DNA of 64,000 bases from Xestospongia bergquistia (lineage: Eukaryota > Porifera > Demospongiae > Haplosclerida > Petrosiidae): assembly GCA_963965975.1 (NCBI GenBank), contig OZ014413.1, positions 5,156,001 through 5,220,000 on the forward strand, written 5' to 3'. Shown piece after piece: positions 50,807-63,513 of the stretch (its first letter is position 1; every line of letters begins with the position of its first letter). The position numbers were made by a program, and so were the translations under genes. The notes beneath the pieces are model-generated. The model did no database searches, was not told where the DNA came from, and was given only the letters and a program-made list of their open reading frames with translations.

Positions 50807-51480
50807 ATGGCAGTAGAATCAAACGTTACTACGGTTGTTCCTTTGAATGGTACAAACTACTTCACATGGAAAGTGCAATGTAAGATGGCACTTATAAGAG
50901 AAGGCTTGTGGAATATTGTGACCAAGAAGGAAGTCGCTCCAGCAGACGAAACAACCAAGCAGTATGCTGATTTCATGGCAAGGTATAACCGAACGCTAGC
51001 TACCATTGTCTTGACCGTTGATCCGACTTTACTTTACCTGTTAGAAGAACCAGATAGTCCAGTAACTGTTTGGGAAAAACTCGCCAATCAGTTTCAGAAA
51101 AAGACATGGGCAAATAAGCTAATTCTGAGACGTAAACTCTACGTGCTAAGACTTAAAGAGGAGACTCTGTCCATGAACACATAGAGACTATGACTGAGAT
51201 CTTTAACGAGCTATTAGTCATTGGAGTCGAGATGGGAGAGGAAGATCGCGTTGTACACTTACTTGGAAGTCTGACTCATACAACACACTTGTTACAGCAC
51301 TCAAAGTCAGTCCTGAAGTTCCGAAGATGGACTCGTTACAGAGAAGCTACTCTATGAAGAGAGGAAGCTAAAGGACCGTGACAAGAATGAAGAAGCACTG
51401 GCAGCTAAACATACATTTGGCTTGAGAGGTCCAAGGTGTCATTACTGTTGTAAGTTTGGTCATATACAACGGTACTGTAC
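50807..51480 (+). pseudogene. Copia gag with zinc knuckle
   Basis: From MAVESNVTTVVPLNGTNYFT (50807) the DUF4219/UBN2-type gag reads WKVQCKMALIREGLW and LILRRKLYVLRLKEE. It stops at a TAG (51182-51184) and continues, with frame changes, to the zinc knuckle CHYCCKFGHIQRYC (about 51437-51478). The open frame begins earlier, inside the leader; the ATG at 50807 gives the usual copia gag start. Confidence 0.7.
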
Positions 51481-51539
51481 TAAATGAGCTCGAAGTGAGA
51501 AGAAACCAGAAGGAACCGAAGTAAAGAAAGAGAAGAAGA

Positions 51540-53905
51540 CCATGAAACAGAGAGCTCATCAGGTGCAGACCAGAAGAGGTGACTGCAACACTATTGATCT
51601 GGTAACATGTCATGTATTGTCAATTAACACCTCAAACGAGCCCACAGACGCCTGGATAATTGACTCAGGAGCCACTTGTCACATCTGCAACAACATACAG
51701 CTGTTTGCTAATTATAAGACAGTAAAGAAACAGCAAAAATCTCCCTAGGAGATAGCCATATACTTGAAGCTGCTGGTAGTGGTGTTGTTGCATTGACTCT
51801 GGAGTTACCTGACAAACAGATAAGGAAGTGTAGACACCACGAGGTATTTTATGTACTAAAGTTGGCATACAACCTGCTAAGCGTATCTAAGATGACTGAT
51901 GTTGGGAAACAAATCACATTCAGTGACAATGAAGGCCATGTGTATAATGAGAACGAGGAGCTAGTAGCTGTTGCTACGAAGAAGGGTAACCATTATTATC
52001 TGAACTGTCTTCAGTCAACTCATCAACAAGTCAATGCTATTTGGAAAAAACAACTCAAGTCCAAAGAGAGCATATGGAACAGACGATTTGGACACTTATA
52101 AAAGAGGAGTTTACGTGAGTTAGCTAAAAATAAATTAGTTGATGGTTTTGATTATAATTTATCTAATGATATTGATTTTTGTGAGTCATGTGTTTTAGGA
52201 AAACTCCACAGAAGTCCGTTCTCCAAAAATGGATGTAAAAAAGCTGACTTTGTTCTCAATCTCATACACAGCGACGTATGTGGAAAGTTAAGGACACAGT
52301 CATTGGGTGGAGCTGAATATTTTCTCACCTTTATTGATGATCGATCACACTACACATGGGTGTACGTTATGAAGCACAAGAGTGAAATTCTACAGAAGTT
52401 TGTTGAATGGAAAGATCTTGTTGAGACATCATCCGGTCGCAAACTGAAAATTCTCCGAATGGATAATGGTGGAGAGTACTGCTCTAAAGCGTTTAAGCAA
52501 TACTGTAAGAGAGAGGGAATTCAACATGAGTTTACAGTTCCAAAAACACCAGAACAAAATGGTGTTGCCGAACAAATGAACCGAACGTTACTTGAGACAG
52601 TTCGATCAGTGCTTGATGACTCTAAGATGCCATAGAAATTTTGGGCTGAAGATCTCTCTACAGCCGTTTACTTGAGAAACCGTAGTCCAACAAAGACAGT
52701 TAGTGGAATGACTCCATTTGAAGTGTGGACAGGAGAGAAACCCAATATAGATCACTTGCGTGCATTTGGATCCACTGCCTATGCTTATATTGCTAAAGAT
52801 GAAAGAAAGAAACTTGACTCAAAAGCGAGAAAATGTATTTTATTAGGATATGGTAATGAAACTAAGGGATATCGTTTTTATGATCTAATTCAGTTGAGAG
52901 TAATACACAGTCGAGATGTTCAGTTCAATGAGTCGTCCACAAGAGGAATTGAGAAGGAAAAAATTGAAAACAAGGAGCAGTGGCTCATATTATTAAACAA
53001 CTCTCATGAAGAGGAACATGCTCTTGAGGAAGAAGAGATAGCAGCTGGTCAACCAGTAGAAGCAGAGGAAACTCGCAATGAACCTGCTGATGTAGTAGAA
53101 TCAGAAAAAGTCGCACGTAGATCGACTAGAGAGAGAACACAGCCTAATAGATATGGTATCTGGGTCAATGCTGCTGCAGCCCAGAACAAGGAATCAGTGA
53201 CAGTAGCTGAGGCACTCAGTCGCTCTGAGAAGGAGCAATGAAGAAATGCAATGTAGCAAAAGATGAAATCTCTTTATTCAAATGATGTACAGGATCTTGT
53301 GGAGTTACCAAAGAAAAGACAAATTGTTGGTAACAAATAGGTTTTTAGAAAGAAAGTCAAAGCTGATGGCTCTGTGGAGAGCTATAAAGCTCGGCTCATT
53401 GCTCAAGGTTTTTCTCAACGACAAGGTGTTGACTATGATGAAACCTTTAGTCCTGTAATAAGGTTTGAGTCACTACGTACTCTAATTGCTTTAGCTACTC
53501 CGAAAGGTCTCAAATTGCACCAAATGGATGTCACTGCTGCATTTCTAAATGGACACTTAGAACAACAGGTCTACATGAAACAACCAGAGGGTTTTATTGC
53601 ACAAGGAAAAGAAAACCTAGTAGTGTGCAAAGTAAAACATAGTATATATGGACTCAAACAATCCCCAAGATGTTGGAATGCAACACTAGATCAACAGTTG
53701 AAACGTATGGGTTTCATCCAATCAACCAGTGACCCATGTATTTATACTTCATCAGAAGGAGAATAATTTATTATTGGAGTATACGTTGATGATATAGTAT
53801 TGGCAGGAAAAAGTGATAAAACAATGGCTGATGTGAAAAAGAGCTTTCTCAGACAAATTCGAAATGAAAGATCTAGGAGAGCTGCACTATTTCCTTGGTT
53901 TAAAG
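51540..53905 (+). pseudogene. Copia pol: protease, integrase and partial reverse transcriptase
   Basis: Protease: WIIDSGATCHICNN (about 51652-51693). gag-pre-integrase: WNRRFGHL near 52080, then a stop, and CESCVLGKLHRSPF (about 52180-52220). Integrase core: LIHSDVCGKL, RMDNGGEYCSKAF and TPEQNGVAEQMNRTLLE give D, D and E. Reverse transcriptase: ARLIAQGFSQRQGVDYDETF, HQMDVTAAFLNGHLEQQVYM, and, after an in-frame TAA, YVDDIVLAGKS (about 53782-53815). Stops near 52100, 52635, 53340 and 53764 and a late frameshift show it is dead, although long stretches remain open. Confidence 0.75.
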
Positions 53906-53907
53906 AA

Positions 53908-56690
53908 TTATTCAATGCACATTACAATCAGATTCACACAGATAACTGTACTCAGCAGCAGTACTAATTCAGCAACACCATTATCTTGCCCTTAAAATGG
54001 CTAGAAAAAGACAAGCTAGTATAATCTATATGCTTGGTGGATAAAAAAAAGAGTCTATGCTCTCAGGTGGAACGTGATAAAGACTTAGAAATGATATAGT
54101 AGCTGTATTGGAGACTCAATGTAATAGTTCAATCATGGCAAATGAAACAGAGAACAAAGGTGACTATTTTTAGAGTTGAATGATGAACAGGAGGAAATGA
54201 TGGATGAAGATCAGCAGATTGAGAATGAAAAGGATAATGAAGATGTGGTCTCACAAAAGGAGATCAACAAAGAACAACATGATTTAAGCACATGTGAAAT
54301 AAACTATGATTCTCCTGGTTCTGCCTTACAAAGCATAAATTCAGTTAACAATAACTGTGCAGATGTTTATTGCTCAAGTGACACAACACCATTTCAGCCA
54401 TTTAACAAAGAAGTTCTTAAAGAGATGACTAGTGGTGGCTGTAAATTCAATTCTACATGGTTTAAACTGTATCTATGGCTAACATTATGTAAAACAAAGA
54501 AAAAGGTGTATTGCATATACTGTAGGTCAGCAGCCAAACATTTACTGATTTACTTTTTAGCAAAAATGCTAGTTTTGCATTCATTAAAGATGGGTATGGT
54601 AATTGGAAAAAAGCTATTGAAAGATTTTCTGGTCATGAAACCAGTTTAACTCACAAAGAAGTAAAACTTAGAAGTTCTTCTCTATTCAAACCCTCAATTG
54701 CTGATCATTTAAGTACTCATTCAACTTGCAGCTTTAAATTTTTTACTAAGACAGGGCCTTGCATTACGAGGTCATCAAGAGGTAGAAGGAAATCTACATC
54801 AACTTTTATTAGTGTGGTCTAAAGATAACGTCTCCATCCAACAATGGTTAAGTAATAATAAATATATGTCTCCAGTAGTAATTAATGAGTTGATGGGCAA
54901 TACCCTCTTACAAAATATTTTGGAAAGGCTCAATCTCAACAGTCCAAGTTGGTATTCAATAATTGCTGATGATCTTGTTAATTGTAGCAGCTAAATGTGT
55001 CTATTAGGTGGGTGAATGATGACTACAATGTTTTTGAAGATCCACTTGGTCTTTTCTGTTTGCCCAATACAAAAGCTGACACCATAACAAAAGCTATCAA
55101 GGACATCCTCACTTGTTGTGTCTTACCAATTAGTATGTGTAGGGGACATGATGGAGCAGCAAATATGCAAGGAGAGTGAACAGATGTTGCATTGCCACAC
55201 AAATAAAGAATGAGAACCCAGCAGCTATTCCAATGCACTGCTTTGCCCACTCACTGAATTTGTAGATGTTGGTCTCAACATCCCACTTTTAAGGGATGTA
55301 CTTGATAGTGTTGGAGAAATATCAAAGCTTATCAATTTATCACCCAAACGATATCATCTTTTCAACCAACACTTGGTCCAATCTGTGCTTGGCAGTGGAG
55401 TTAGCATTAAGCCATTGTGCCCTACTGGATGGACTGCCAGAACCAGTGCCGTAGAAGCAGTCTTGAAAGACTATTCAATCCTTCTGGACATCTTAGAAGA
55501 ATTCATGCTACCACACAAGATGAGTATGGATTGAGAGCCAACGGACTGCTGTTATCTCTTGCATATCTTCTTTTTGGAGCATCTGAAGAAGTATCCAAAA
55601 CATTGCAATCAAAAGATCTATCACTTCAGGAGGCAGTTTCATCTGTGAAACTAGTTTCCTCCTTTATAAAAGACAAAGAACAATAATGCTTTTTCTTTGT
55701 TTTATGATGGTGTTGTCAAGCCAGCCAAAGATCTCAAAATTGGTGAACCGAAGTTGCCCAGACTGAGAAGACCTCCAAAAAGACTTGATGATGGAAGTTG
55801 TCCTCACGAGTTCACTTCACCACTAAGTTTTTATCGAAAATTGTATTTTGAAGCAGATTTACAAGACAGATTTGACCAACAACAAGTTTTACCTATAGTA
55901 CTAGCTGTAGAGTCATTAGTCCTCAAAGCTGCAAAAGGTGAGGACTTTCGGAGTAGCTTGGAGAAGGTTTAAAGCCCTGCTTTCAGGATGACCTTAATTT
56001 TGATATATTGAATAGGCAGTTACCTATAATTGTAGATATCATAAAGAAAGGCTGTCCTACTGTGCGTAAAATCACTTCTATGCGTATGGTATGTGATGCA
56101 ATGAATTCAAACAAGGCATATAAATCTGTTGCTTCTGAAGTTCATAAATTATTTAGACTGTATTTTACAATACCAATCACATCTTCCACCAGTGAGAGAA
56201 CCTTTTCAGTACTAAAGCGTCTCCTCACGTACCTAAGATCTACAATGACTGAAAAACGACTGAATAATTGCATGTTTCTGCATGTACACAAAGACATACA
56301 AGATGAAATTGACAATGTAATGGTTGTAATGGATTGCATTTGCACATATATTTTTTGGTTATTCATATTCTTGTGTATGTATGTTATGGTAATTCATATT
56401 GTGTGGTTATTGTAATGTTTGAGCGCGCTCAGTTTATTATTATGATGTGTGTTTTAGTAAATAAGAAGAGAGGTCGTTGTTGCTTTGTAAGAGTTTTTTT
56501 GAGTTACAAGTAATATTACAGTGCTTGCTGAGGAATTCATCTCAGTTAATCCTGACCGTGTCATATTTTGGTAAATTTAGTAAATAATTTTGTTTGACCA
56601 GCATGTTTATTATAACAATAAAATTGATTTTGATCATACATATACTGTTGCCTCCCCACTTTTTGTTTGCTTCCAACACCTACACTGCAA
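53908..56690 (+). pseudogene. hAT transposase (ZMYM1-like), copy B, broken
   Basis: Same protein as copy A. The zinc-finger cysteines that are lost in A are readable here (KKKVYCIYCRSAAKH, about 54505-54545). The catalytic region gives RWVNDDYNVFEDP, ISMCRGHDGAANMQGE (to 55179), MHCFAHSLN-type near 55235, and PLCPTGWTARTSAVEAVLKD near 55410-55465. The tail (56008-56415) has VRKITSMRMVCDAMNSNKAY, then STSERTFSVLKRLL. Independent lesions include a stop after the start region (near 54045). Near 56645-56690 the sequence CCAACACCTACACTG resembles a right terminal repeat. Merging the two copies would be needed to judge the original protein; I have not done so. Confidence 0.75.
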
Positions 56691-56693
56691 AAA

Positions 56694-57292
56694 TTTAGGT
56701 GGGCTAACATCACCACAAAGGTGGAATACTCACACCAATTTCATTTTACACTATGGTGGTAATGATTGTGCTAACAAATGCACTACATAAGTGATAGATA
56801 GTTACTATTAGGTGGTAAGTACCAATGGAGGCGTGACATGACTGCAGGTTACCTTTTTTGTGTGTTCATTTTCTAACCACTGATAAACTGTGTGGATTGG
56901 CAAGCTAAGTGTTAACATAATCATAGATAGGATAATACATAATTTAGACTTTCAGCTCTCACAGTAGTGTTGATGAGGTTTGATATCTAATGCTTGAAAG
57001 TTGTAGGTAAATGAAGAATTCTGTTTGAGAGGATAATAATCAGTAGTAGCAATCAAAGAAGTTCAACGTTATATTACTTTCACAGCTAGTTCACGAGTGC
57101 CATTACCATTGATAAATGTTGTTTATTTATATCTAATTGGTCATCATGTCAGAAAAGTGTAAGGCAATATTACAATTTTGAATAATTTTTATCAATGTAA
57201 TATCATAAAGATTGTCAAATTAATTTTAATATATGAATATATGCAATAATCGTACTGTAAATATAAAATAACTTGAACTAAATATGAGTTTC
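56694..57292. other. No gene recognised; 3' flank of the phosphatase gene
   Basis: AT-rich. No exon is supported on either strand. The right end must hold the 3' UTR of the minus-strand phosphatase gene that stops at 57293. Confidence 0.4.
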
Positions 57293-58084
57293 TTAATAAT
57301 ATGCTTTGTTGTAATATACTTTTTCTACTTTATTCCCTGTTTCTTTAAAATATGTAAGACCACAATGATGATATGGTTCTTTCCTCATATCAATGAGTGG
57401 GATATTAAGAATCCTGATACAAAGGAAAATACAAAATCATGATACAAAGAAAGGTTTAGGAAAGAAAGGTTTAGGCAAGTATAAATAACAATAATAATGG
57501 ATCACAAGGTTATGTTGTATAGAAGTTATTACTTTAATATTCAATTATAATAATTATTGAGCACTATAATTAGAGCATCTTACCTTGCAACAAGAAACTG
57601 AATTAAATTTTTATGACAAACATAGATACATGTAGCTTCATTTTCATACAATATATACTCTTTATAAAAAGAAAGTATACTATATAATGCATCTACTGCT
57701 CTCTTGTAATATGCCTCATTCTGACAGTAATAACAAAATAGTATATAATTAATTGACAAAATAAATGAATAAACTTACAGTAAACTGATGAAAGTCAGTT
57801 GGGATGTATGGTGGGCAGCTTTTAAAGCCAACTTCTTGAAATAGGTCATTGTAAGTTAGTACTGGATCATGTTCCCTCATGTTTGTCATTAAAATTTCAG
57901 TTGTCTGTTTTGCTCTAGTCAAGTCCAAAGAGTGAATAAATATTGGTCTCCTAAACTGTTGTGTCAGTATCTGTCCAGTTTTCTGTGCTTGTGTGTGTCC
58001 TAATTCTGTTAATAATTGTGTTTTATCGTCAGACGTCTTTATGTACTCTTCATGCCTAATGAAGTACATGTGTCTTGTAAACAT
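57293..58084 (-). CDS. Histidine phosphatase superfamily (PGAM5-like) protein, three exons
   Basis: Exons 58084-57779, 57720-57584 and 57413-57293 join in phase across two short introns (58 and 170 bases) with GTAAGT..CAG and GTAAGA..CAG borders, giving 187 residues. The catalytic start reads YFIRHEEY (RHE in place of the usual RHG), then LLTELGHTQAQKTGQIL and FIHSLDLTRAKQTTEIL, as in PGAM5 and UBASH3. The second conserved histidine is in CIYVCHKNLIQFLVAR (exon 2), matching PGAM5 FICHANVIRYIV. PGAM5 is a mitochondrial Ser/Thr/His phosphatase; here there is no mitochondrial or membrane N-terminus, so location is unknown. The ORF starts right where a truncated C2H2-family exon ends, and a possible AG acceptor lies about 30 bases upstream, so a missing 5' exon is possible. 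Confidence 0.75.
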
Positions 58085-58089
58085 AACAC

Positions 58090-61000
58090 TTGAATAACGT
58101 CCATCACAGGTCTGAGGATTTCATTAATACCATACTTTGTTATGTAGAGTTTCTGAACCACACACAGTAGTTGAATTGTCTTGAGAGCTGAGCATAGATC
58201 TGGTCTGATGTTATCCAAGGTGAAGTAGAATAATCCTACAAAATATTTTTACTTTGTCAAGTACACGATTTTGTTAAAAAAAACGCACAAACCTAATTTA
58301 TGGGTCTTAGTATTAGATCCAAGAGGGTTACAGACCTCCATGTCATCATAATAGAGATGAATCTGTAAGGTCAACGGATCAGTTGAAAAGAGTGGATGTG
58401 TGAACCATCACAGTAATCACCAAGCATGCCATCTGATAAGTTATGAGGGTTGTAGATCTACAAAAGAATTGCTATTAATTATATCACATGTGAAGCATAA
58501 AGTAATACCTGTTCCATAACACAACTATTTCTTAAGAGCTTCTCAATTGAGGATCTTAAAGGTATGTCATAGCATATGTGGTTTATTCTGCTAAAACCTG
58601 ATGATTTTGGATCCAAACACCATCTGAGTACCTGTTCTTCTGGTTCCTATAGTAATATAAATATTATTAATAAAAAGTAGTGAATAAAAAGTATAAATTT
58701 CTGCTCACAATGAGGCTGAATGTGTCTCTGAGATATTTCATTTGTAAATATTCTGACTGGATGCAACTGAACGGATTAAGTAAGTATTCTTCATCAAAAA
58801 TGTCAGTAAGGCCTGGAATCGAATTAGGATCTATTTGAGAGGTCTGAAGAGCGCATTCTATTTGCCGTCTCATGTCCAGTACAGTTCTTTCAACAAGTTG
58901 CTGGACATCTCCGAGTGTCTCATTGACAGAAGTAAGAGTCAGTTTATGAACCTCAGCTGTTTTTAAGATGAATAATGCTGCTGATCACTTTAAGTCTTTT
59001 CTATGAGAGACAGAGAATGAAAACTCACTCTGACTTTCAGTTATAGAATCAGTGCCATTTTCAACAGACCATGGATGACAACATTGGGGAACTACACTAC
59101 TACTATCTGCTGTATGATATCCTTTTAAGAGTTCAGGATTGTAATGTCCTAATCACTTTATTAACTGACTAGAATTTATTATCATGAACAACTAGGAAAG
59201 TGAACAACTTAAATACAAGTAGAGCAAATGAGAACTAATTTGCACATGAACAAAAGCTATACAAGAAAAGAACAATGTAACAATGACCTAGCATAAAAGA
59301 TATTAACACGAAGTAATCAACACAAACCATAATTGTATAATCCTAAATTTACACTAATTAACACACTTAAGTTAGTTCACAACATTCCTCCATCCTTAGC
59401 CAATACCAGGTATCCATCTACGATGATGAATAAAATCTTTAACAAAAACTTGGTCATGTAACTTAAACGTACGATCCTTAGTTTTCTTATCATGTTGTTT
59501 CTTTTGTGTCATTTGTTTGTACAATACCCGAGAAGATGTGTCAGGTTGTAACAAGTCTAGATGACATCTGAGCTTTCTACCCATTAAAAGTTCAGCTGGT
59601 GATACACCAGTGGTAGAGTGGGGAGTTATCCTGTAATGATACAATAGTCGAGCAAGTCTTGTTTCAATATCTCCATTTGTAATCTTTTTCAATCCTTCTT
59701 TCAGAATTTGTACTCCCCGTTCAGCTAAACCATTGCTGGATGGGTGATACGGTGCAGATCTTAAATGTTGTATACCATTCTTCTTCAAGAATTCTTGGAA
59801 CTCGCCACTCGTGAAGGCTGTTCCATTGTCTGAGACAACTACTTCTGGTAGTCCATGAGTAGCAAACATAGTCCTAAGAACTCTGATGGTATCAATGGAT
59901 GAAGTTGACGGTACAACAACTACCTCTAGCCATTTTGAATGTGCATCAATAACAACTAAAAATATTTTACCTTGAAATGGTCCCGCGTGGTCAATATGGA
60001 TACGAGCCCAAGGTCTTTTTGGCCATTCCCAAGGATGCATTGGAACTGCTGCTAGAGATTTTTGATTACTCTGACATTGTTGACAGCTCTTCACCTTCTC
60101 TTCTATTTGCTTGTCAATTCCTGGCCACCAGACAGTGCTTCTTGCCAGACTCTTCATCCTGACAATACCAGGATGAGTTTCGTGTAATTGATCAAGCAAC
60201 TTCTCTCTTCCTACTTTTGGAATTACTACTCGGCAACCCAAAAGTATGCAACCATCTTGGACACTTAACTCCTCTTTTCGTTGGGAGAATGGACGTAAAT
60301 CTTCAGCATTCGTTTTAGTCCACCCCTTGAGTGTACAATTTCGTACGCGAGCTAATATAGGGTCTTTATCCGTCCAAGACTTGATTTTTGTGCTCGTTAT
60401 GGGTGACGATTGTAAGGTTTCCATGAGCAGTATCAATTCACCAGGGATAGGAACATCTGCAATAGTTTCTGGTAAGGGAAGTCTGCTAAGTAGGTCAGCG
60501 TTTGCGTTTGAATTTCCCAATTTATAGACGATGTTATATTCATAGGCGCTCAAGGCCAGTGCCCAACGTTGAATTCTTGCTGACGCTAAAGATGGAATGA
60601 GACGATTTTCATTAAAAAGATGCTGGAGTGGCTTGTGATCCGAACAAATGGTAAAATGTCGACCAAACAAATAGTGGTGAAACTTCTTCACTCCAAATAT
60701 AATTGCTAATGCTTCTTTATCAAGCTGAGAATACCTCTTCTCAGCTGGAGCGAGAGAACGTGATGCAAATGCTACTGGCTTTTCCGATCCATCCTCCATG
60801 ATATGAGACAGCACAGCTCCTATTCCATAAGGAGAGGCATCGCATGAGAGCATTAACTTTTTCTGAGGATCATAATGGACCAACAACTTTGGAGAAGTTA
60901 ATATTTCTTTAATATCTGAGAAGGCTTTCTTCTGATCTGTTCCCCAAAACCATTTCTTATTCTTTTGTAACAGAGTGTAAAGTGGTGCTAACCAGACCGA

Positions 61001-63513
61001 GAAATGAACGTAATTGTGCCACATTATGAGGAGCAGGAGCTTTTAAAATAGCTCGAATTTTATCTTCAGCTGGGTGTAGTCCTTTAGCTGTTATAACATG
61101 CCCCAGGTATTCAACCTTTGGGAGCATAAAGGCACATTTGTCTCGCTTCAGACGCATCCCCTCTGCCTTTAGTCGACTCAACACCTTGTCCAACGTTTGC
61201 AAGTGCTCTTCTTCAGACACACCTGTAATGAGAATGTCATCAATATAGACAGCAACGTTCTTGACACCTCTCAAAATGCCTTCTATTGTTCGTTGAAAGA
61301 TTGCTGGTGCTGAGTGGACTCCAAAGGGAAGACGAGTGTATTGATATAATCCTTTGTGAGTATTGATGGTTAAGTACTACTTGGAGTCAGGTTCTAGAGC
61401 GATCTGTTGATATGCATGTGCAAGGTCAAGTTTTGTAAACTTTTTCCCTCCAGCCAGTTGAGAGAAGAGATCGTCAACCTTGGGAAGTGGGTAAGTATCT
61501 AACTTAGCGGCTTTGTTTACAGTGAGCTTGTAGTCACCACAAATTCTGACAGTTCCATCCCGTTTGATAACTGGGACAACAGGTGCAGCCCATTTTGAAA
61601 ATTCTACGGGCTCTATGATGCCAGCTTTCTCCAGTCTTTCTAGTTCTTGTTCCACTTTACCTCGTAGAGCATATGGAATTGGTCTTGGTCTGAAGTATTT
61701 GGGTTGACTTTGTGGGTCAACATGTAGTTTTGTTTATGTGCTTTGTACTAGACCTAGTTCATCCTTGAACAGGTCGTTGTGACGATTTAGAACATCCTCT
61801 AATTTCAAGGCTTTAGGTTGTAAATAATTTAAGTGCAGTTTTTCCCAGTTGCGTTTTATCTTGAGTAACCAATCTCTTCCAAGGAGACTTGGTCCAGATC
61901 CTTTCACAACTGTAAGCTGCAAAGAGTGACATTGGTTTTCATATTTAACTGTGACATTTATAACCCCCTTTATAGATAATTGTTCACCTGTATAAGTTTT
62001 CAGATTGGTTCTGGATGGTACAATAGGCGGTGCTTGGCCTTTTTCCCAGTACTTGCGATATGTAGACTCGCTGATTATTGAAACCGAGGCTCCAGTGTCT
62101 ACTTCCATGGTGATGTCCACACCGTTAACATTCACGGTCACCTGAATGGGTTTTACACGATTGGTATTCATGTTAAACAATGTATACGTTGATTCGTTGG
62201 GGAAGTGGTCAGCTTCCGAGTCAGTGATTTGATGCGCTCGTTTCGGCATATCTCTCAGGTTTTTCCTACGCGTTGTGTAAGTACTTTTGTGAGTGTCCTT
62301 TTGTACAGGACCCCTTTTAGAACGACAGGCCCTTGCAATGTGCCCTGTTTTCTTACAGAATGAACAGGCAACGTCTTTGAATCTGCAAACAGCTGGGGAA
62401 TGGGCCCCTAGACACCGATAGCATTCGATGCTAACAGCACGATCTCTTGAGAAATTAGGATCTCGTCGTCCTTTCAGTGAGTTAACCTGAGATGAGTCCG
62501 GCCTTAGTAGATCTTTGGCACTTCGTTCAGCCGATTCGTGGGCTTGTGCAATTGTAAATGCTTTGTCAAACGTTAGAGGTGGTGGTTTTGCCAACAGTAG
62601 ACGTTGCACGCAATCATCATTAAAGCCACAGATAAGGCGATCTCTAAGCATATCGTTGAGTGTGTCACCAAACTGGCAATGTTCCGAAAGTTCTCGAAGG
62701 TGAGCCACGAAGTTGGCGATAGATTCTCCCTCCTTACGCGTACGGGAGTGAAAGGAGAATTGTTGAATTGTAACAGACGGCGGCGGCTGATGGTGTTCCT
62801 GTACTAACTTCACCAGCTCGTCGAAGGTCTTCTCTGACGGTTTCTGTGGAGATACTAAGTTACGAATTAGTTGGTACGTCGATGCACCACAAACACTGAA
62901 GAGGATAGCTCTTTTCTTTTCCTGAGCTTGTACATCATTTGCCAGGAAATATTGCTCAAGTCTCTCTGCATAAGATAACCAGGTCTCTTTGCCCGGAGCA
63001 AATTCTCCCACAGAACCATGAGTTGCCATCGAAGTTTACCCTCGTCGCCAATTGTAATGTCCTAATCACTTTATTAACTGACTAGAATTTATTATCATGA
63101 ACAACTAGGAAAGTGAACAACTTAAATACAAGTAGAGCAAATGAGAACTAATTTACACATGAACAAAAGCTATACAAGAAAAGAACAATGTAACAATGAC
63201 CTAGCATAAAAGATATTAACACGAAGTAATCAACACAAACCATAATTGTATAATCCTAAATTTACACTAATTAATACACTTAAGTTAGTTCACAACAAGG
63301 ATGATGTCGATAAAGGTGTTTCTTGTATGAAGCAAAATTGGTATATGGCTGTGTAAAACATCGAGGACATCCAAGCATACCACATACCACACTAAAACCT
63401 GGTCCAAAAGCATGTACAGTTCCTATGTGTCGAACAACATCTGCAAAAGTTGAACCTCTGAAAGACTGACAAAGAAAGCAGTGAACCAAGTCAGACATAA
63501 TGATCAAGCTCAA
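58090..63513 (-). pseudogene. C2H2-zinc-finger, transposase-like gene, split by a Gypsy element and 3'-truncated
   Basis: Exon 1 starts at 63513 with two finger-like units (CFLCQSFRGSTFADVVRHIG then H; CPRCFTQPYTNFASYKKHLY then H). It is interrupted at 63298-63302 and resumes at 59139, running to a GTGAGT donor at 59028. Exon 2 is 58980-58709 (ALFILKTAEVHKLTLTSVNE; IPGLTDIFDEEYLLNPF). Exon 3 is 58646-58509 (NHICYDIPLRSSIEKLL). Exon 4, from about 58457, has TLQIHLYYDDMEVCNPLGSN but shows a one-base frame change near 58405. Exon 5 (about 58236-58100) has LFYFTLDNIRPDLCSALKTI. Phases match at exons 1-2, 2-3 and 4-5. The exons that follow in the family (DT.A..GGFK; MHD.LEG) are absent, because homology ends beside the phosphatase gene. 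Role unknown; presumed mobile or DNA-binding. Confidence 0.65.
59140..63297 (-). mobile_element. Young Ty3/Gypsy LTR retrotransposon, full length
   Basis: Two 245-base LTRs (59140-59384 and 63053-63297) differ by only two substitutions by eye. They are flanked by a perfect 5-bp duplication AGGAT (59135-59139 and 63298-63302). The element reads right to left. Its primer-binding site TGGCGACGAGGGT follows the 5' LTR, and a purine-rich AAGGATGGAGGAATG precedes the 3' LTR. gag-protease is one intact frame and RNase H-integrase another. Reverse transcriptase is cut by two stops and a small deletion, so this copy could move only with help from another. It sits inside the coding exon 1 of the C2H2 gene. 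Confidence 0.92.

Larger units (their letters stand above)
50480..53907 (+). mobile_element. Ty1/copia LTR retrotransposon, 3'-truncated
   Basis: The 5' LTR (50480-50779) is followed at once by GGTTATGAGCCCA, a primer-binding site of the animal copia type (internal part of initiator tRNA-Met). gag, protease, integrase and reverse transcriptase follow in copia order. The element stops inside reverse transcriptase, after the ELHYFLGL motif, at about 53907; RNase H and 3' LTR are lost. The left flank is duplication copy B at the place equal to 35745 of copy A. The right flank is the hAT pseudogene, equal to 36188 of copy A. Confidence 0.85.
43487..56493 (+). repeat. Segmental duplication, copy B (interrupted)
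   Basis: Matches copy A in four blocks listed under copy A, separated by a Ty3/Gypsy element (45614-49878) and a truncated Ty1/copia element (50480-53907). The first part (43487-43830) also matches 31532-31893. The segment equivalent to 35746-36187 of copy A is missing here, together with the 3' end of the copia element. Both copies have the same orientation. Confidence 0.75.
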